A stretch of DNA of 17,760 nucleotides, taken from contig CAUEQX010000020.1 in assembly GCA_959020035.1 (NCBI GenBank), forward strand, positions 1 to 17,760, read 5' to 3'. Below the pieces are notes generated by a model. The model had not been told where the DNA came from and ran no database searches. It saw only the letters and a list, made by a program, of their open reading frames with translations. Positions 15,036 to 17,760 of the stretch are shown here, piece by piece. The stretch's first letter is position 1. Each line of letters opens with the position of its first letter. A program made the position numbers and the translations under genes. This stretch comes from an uncultured Collinsella sp. GTDB lineage: Bacteria; Actinomycetota; Coriobacteriia; Coriobacteriales; Coriobacteriaceae.

Positions 15036-15461
15036 ATCGTGCTCCTCTAGATACGTAATAGTGTGATGTGTTGTAAGGATTCTACAGCACCACTGTGTTA
15101 CGGCGGAGTTTCACTCGCTATTTGGGGATACCAATCAAAGATGCCTTGCTATCGGCATTTCCTATAACAGAGCGGCTAATCTAGGCACGGACTATAAAGA
15201 CTGGTATCTGATGCAAAATACCAGTTAATAGAGCTCCATCCCAAATTGACTACCCTTAAACCATGGGGAGAGGTCTGCTATTTATACAGTTGATTGGCTG
15301 TTGAGGGTGGCAACGCCGCCTCGATAGGGTAACCTCATTGATTGGTTTCGCGACGGCAACATAACGGTAATGTCGCGGAAACACGGCGAGTCTAAGCTAT
15401 GACTCGTTCGTTAGTAATCAACACCGCTTCTCACGCGGTGCCGATACGAAGGGAGTTCCGT
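15036..15461. promoter_or_regulatory. 426-nt divergent regulatory region between metF and glnN
   Basis: No gene is supported. The left half is AT-rich. Hairpins on the + strand: ATGCC/GGCAT (15141-15158); ACTGGTAT/ATACCAGT (15200-15225, perfect, 10-nt loop); GAGG..GGC/GCC..CCTC (15303-15322); GTTTCGCGAC with GTCGCGGAAAC (15345-15382, one bulge); CGAGTC/GACTCG (15387-15406, perfect); CACCGC/GCGGTG (15422-15440, perfect). The octamer TTGATTGG occurs at 15290-15297 and 15338-15345 and inverted at 15131-15138. The last three hairpins lie in what is probably the glnN mRNA leader. No confident glnN promoter was found; TTGAGG (15301-15306) with TAGGGT (15325-15330) at 18 nt is one weak option. Confidence 0.55.
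15079..15084 (-). promoter_or_regulatory. Possible -10 element for the metF operon
   Basis: On the - strand TAGAAT matches the -10 consensus at five of six positions, and a transcript would start near 15073, some 38 nt before the metF ATG. No recognisable -35 box lies 16-18 nt upstream, so activation by a regulator would be needed if this is the promoter. Confidence 0.3.
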
Positions 15462-17549
15462 ATGGCCGAACTTACTGACCGCTTCGGGACCATGGTGTTC
15501 TCTGAGGAAGTCATGAAGGACTACCTCCCCAAGGACATTTGGAAGCGCCTTGCTGCAACCCTCGAGGGCGGTGAGCCGCTCGACCTGGATGTGGCCAACG
15601 CCGTTGCCCATGCCATGAAGGTCTGGGCCATCTCCAAGGGCGCGACGCACTACGCGCACTGGTTCCAGCCTCTTTCGGGCATTACTTCCGAGAAGCACGA
15701 CAGCTTCTTGGAGCCCAACCACGACGGCACCGCCATTACCAAGTTTACGGGCAAGAACCTCATCCAGGGCGAGCCCGATGCCTCCAGCTTCCCCAACGGC
15801 GGCCTGCGTGCCACCTTCGAGGCCCGTGGCTACACCGCTTGGGATCCCACCAGCCCCGCCTTTATCAAGGACGATGTCCTGTGCATCCCCACGGCTTTCT
15901 GCTCCTACACGGGCGAGGCCCTGGACAAGAAGACCCCGCTGCTGCGCTCCATGACCGCGCTCTCGCGTGAGTCTAAGCGCGTTTTGGCGCTGTTTGGCAA
16001 GACCCCCAAGAAGGTCGTTCCTTCCGTGGGCGACGAGCAGGAGTACTTCCTGATCAAGAAGGACGCCTATCGCAAGCGCAAGGACCTGGTCATCACCGGT
16101 CGCACCCTCTTTGGTGCTGCTCCCTGCAAGGGCCAGGAGCTCGAGGAGCACTACTTTGGCGCTATCCGCCCCACCGTCTCGGCCTATATGAAGGACCTGG
16201 ACGATGAGCTGTGGGCGCTTGGCATTCCCGCCAAGACCAAGCACAACGAGGTCGCTCCCTGCCAGCATGAGCTCGCCCCTGTCTATGGCGAGGTCAACGA
16301 GGCCATCGACCAGAATCTGGTCATGATGGAGAAGATGAAGCTCATCGCCTCCCGCCACGACTTGGTCTGCCTACTGCACGAGAAGCCCTTCGAGGGCATT
16401 AACGGTTCGGGCAAGCACAACAACTGGTCGCTTGGCACCGAGTCCGAGAATCTGCTCGATCCGGGCGACACCCCGCTCGACAACCTGCAGTTCATCGTCT
16501 TCCTCACCGCGGTGATTGAGGCCGTCGATAACTATCAGGAGCTCCTGCGTGCCTCCGTTGCCTCGGCCGGCAACGATCATCGTCTGGGCGCCAACGAGGC
16601 TCCTCCGGCGATTATGTCCATCTTCCTGGGCGACCAGCTTACCGAGGTTGTCGAGAAGATCATCGATGGCAAGGCTTCCGTCCATGCCACGCGCGGCGTG
16701 CTCGACCTGGGCGCCGATACCCTGCCCAAGCTGATGCAGGACAACACCGACCGCAACCGCACCTCCCCGTTCGCCTTTACCGGCAACAAGTTCGAGTTCC
16801 GTGCCTGCGGCTCCGAGCAGAACGTCTCCGACTCCAATCTGGTGCTCGATGCTGCCGTGGCCAAATCGCTCAAGTCCTTCGCCGACGCACTCGAGGGTAC
16901 GCCCGAGGATAAGTTCCAGGACGCCGCGCTCGAGTACTGCAAGAAGGTCCTGACTGACCACCAGCGCATCCTGTTCTCCGGCGACGGCTACTCCGACGAG
17001 TGGCCCGTTGAGGCCGAGAAGCGCGGCCTTGCCAACAACAAGACCACGGCCGATGCCCTGCCCGCCTTTGTTTCCGATAAGGCTATCGCGCTCTTCGAGG
17101 AGACGGGTGTCCTGACCAAGGCCGAGGCTCAGTGCCGCTACGACTGCAAGCTCGAGAAGTACAACAAGCTCATGAACATCGAGGCTACCACGATGGTTCG
17201 CGAGGCGCGTCGTACCTATCGCCCGGTCATTACCGCCTATGCCACCAAGGTCGCTAAGGGCCTTGAGACTATTCGCGCCGCCGGCGCCGAGGCCGCCATG
17301 CAGTGCGAGCAGAATACGCTCAACAAGCTCTGCAACGGTATCACTGCCATCAACGACTCCATTAAGGCGCTCGACGCCGTGCATCAGAAGGCCGAGGCCC
17401 TCGATGGCCAGGAGCAGGCCAATGTGTATGCACACGAGGTCGTTCCCGCTATGGATACGCTGCGCGCCGCCGTGGATGCCATGGAGGAGATCGTGGCCGC
17501 CGACTACTGGCCGGTTCCGACCTACGACGACATTCTGTTCTATGTGTAG
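15462..17549 (+). CDS. glnN: Type III glutamine synthetase
   Basis: Glutamine synthetase joins ammonia and glutamate using ATP, the main entry of ammonia into metabolism. At 695 residues this is the large type III form (about 700), not the 440-470-residue type I. Motifs: THYAHWFQP at 62-70, GDEQEYF at 190-196 (metal-binding Glu residues), HNEVAPCQHE at 261-270, GINGSGKHNNWS at 312-323 (nucleotide and glutamate site), NDHRLGANEAPPA at 371-383, and FEFRACGS later, which holds the Arg/Glu of the active site. The C-terminal 200 residues are helical, as in the family. I chose ATG 15462 because GAAGGGAG (15448-15455) lies 6 nt upstream. The frame is open for 21 codons more, but these encode two leader hairpins. 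It is monocistronic, divergent from metF, and ends at a strong terminator. Confidence 0.96.
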   Translation: MAELTDRFGTMVFSEEVMKDYLPKDIWKRLAATLEGGEPLDLDVANAVAHAMKVWAISKGATHYAHWFQPLSGITSEKHDSFLEPNHDGTAITKFTGKNLIQGEPDASSFPNGGLRATFEARGYTAWDPTSPAFIKDDVLCIPTAFCSYTGEALDKKTPLLRSMTALSRESKRVLALFGKTPKKVVPSVGDEQEYFLIKKDAYRKRKDLVITGRTLFGAAPCKGQELEEHYFGAIRPTVSAYMKDLDDELWALGIPAKTKHNEVAPCQHELAPVYGEVNEAIDQNLVMMEKMKLIASRHDLVCLLHEKPFEGINGSGKHNNWSLGTESENLLDPGDTPLDNLQFIVFLTAVIEAVDNYQELLRASVASAGNDHRLGANEAPPAIMSIFLGDQLTEVVEKIIDGKASVHATRGVLDLGADTLPKLMQDNTDRNRTSPFAFTGNKFEFRACGSEQNVSDSNLVLDAAVAKSLKSFADALEGTPEDKFQDAALEYCKKVLTDHQRILFSGDGYSDEWPVEAEKRGLANNKTTADALPAFVSDKAIALFEETGVLTKAEAQCRYDCKLEKYNKLMNIEATTMVREARRTYRPVITAYATKVAKGLETIRAAGAEAAMQCEQNTLNKLCNGITAINDSIKALDAVHQKAEALDGQEQANVYAHEVVPAMDTLRAAVDAMEEIVAADYWPVPTYDDILFYV

Positions 17550-17580
17550 AACGTAACTGACATATCGTCACGGTATTGAG

Positions 17581-17612
17581 CCGGGGTCCGCATCATGCGG
17601 GCCCCGGTTTTT
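17581..17612 (+). terminator. Intrinsic terminator of glnN
   Basis: CCGGGGTCCGCA (17581-17592) pairs with TGCGGGCCCCGG (17596-17607) in a 12-bp stem with one wobble and a TCA loop. It is followed by TTTTT and then GTTT. Confidence 0.94.
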
Positions 17613-17679
17613 GTTTGCGAAGGGCGCTTTGAAGCCCGTTTTGCCGCCGATATGGGTAGCGCGCAGAGATGTGGTGTAA

Positions 17680-17719
17680 GAGGCGGGGCATGCCCCGCCT
17701 CCGCCCTTTCTTGAAAGGG
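17680..17719. repeat. Two adjacent palindromes downstream of glnN
   Basis: A perfect 22-nt palindrome, GAGGCGGGGCA and its complement, occupies 17680-17701. Three bases later CCCTTTC (17704-17710) and GAAAGGG (17713-17719) form a 7-bp stem with a TT loop. Neither is followed by a T-run. They may be REP-like elements or lie at the 3' end of a - strand gene beyond the window. Confidence 0.55.
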
Positions 17720-17760
17720 AGGGGACACCGCCTAGAATTCGTCGTTGGAGTAATGAAGGT

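Noticed and set aside
15036..15120. Search for a SAM or cobalamin riboswitch before metF
   Set aside because: No recognisable B12 box or SAM-I core on the - strand; the short GCACCACTG resemblance to a B12 box is on the wrong strand and lacks context.
15399..15461. Upstream start for glnN
   Set aside because: The extra 21 codons cover leader hairpins and lack a ribosome binding site, while ATG 15462 has a good one.
16371..17435. Long - strand open frame opposite glnN
   Set aside because: Antisense shadow of glutamine synthetase; no motifs or start signals.
17732..17760. Possible C-terminus (LHYSNDEF then TAG) of a - strand gene entering from the right edge
   Set aside because: Only eight codons are visible and many frames are open over so short a distance. 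The position convergent to glnN is plausible but cannot be supported.

Overview
The window looks like chromosomal DNA of a GC-rich Gram-positive gut actinobacterium, most likely of the class Coriobacteriia (Collinsella-like). This is an inference from gene content, not a database match: rplM-rpsI-glmM in line, a very large ATPase/BTAD regulator, a UPF0210 protein, a methionine synthase whose reactivation domain is a separate gene, and a type III glutamine synthetase. Codon use is similar throughout and no transposase, integrase, phage gene, tRNA, rRNA or CRISPR array is visible, so most of the window is ordinary core genome.

Left part (1-4210, all + strand): the tail of an unidentified gene, then the ribosomal pair rplM-rpsI behind a good promoter and ended by a strong terminator. 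Next come glmM (glucosamine-6-P to glucosamine-1-P, toward cell wall), a free-standing glucose-type PTS IIA protein, and nagB (glucosamine-6-P to fructose-6-P, toward glycolysis). nagB has an unusually long, hairpin-rich leader and a strong terminator. glmM and nagB act on the same metabolite in opposite directions, with a sugar-signalling PTS protein between them.

Middle (4210-9333): a 385-nt gap precedes a 999-residue regulator (N-terminal P-loop ATPase, C-terminal winged helix plus BTAD). Convergent to it are yhbY and a class I methyltransferase gene on the - strand. The 324 nt upstream of the methyltransferase hold a terminator hairpin directly before its ribosome binding site, a short reading frame resembling a degraded TM2 domain, and a 144-nt fold-back element with 36-nt arms.

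Right part (9334-17760): on the - strand, metF, a MetH reactivation protein and a C-terminally short metH form a tightly spaced operon for methyl transfer to homocysteine. A UPF0210 gene with its own probable promoter follows. Divergent from metF, across a 426-nt gap rich in hairpins, is type III glutamine synthetase with a strong terminator. No new multi-gene system is evident. The most unusual items are non-coding: the fold-back element, the possible attenuator of the methyltransferase, and the structured leaders of glnN and nagB.
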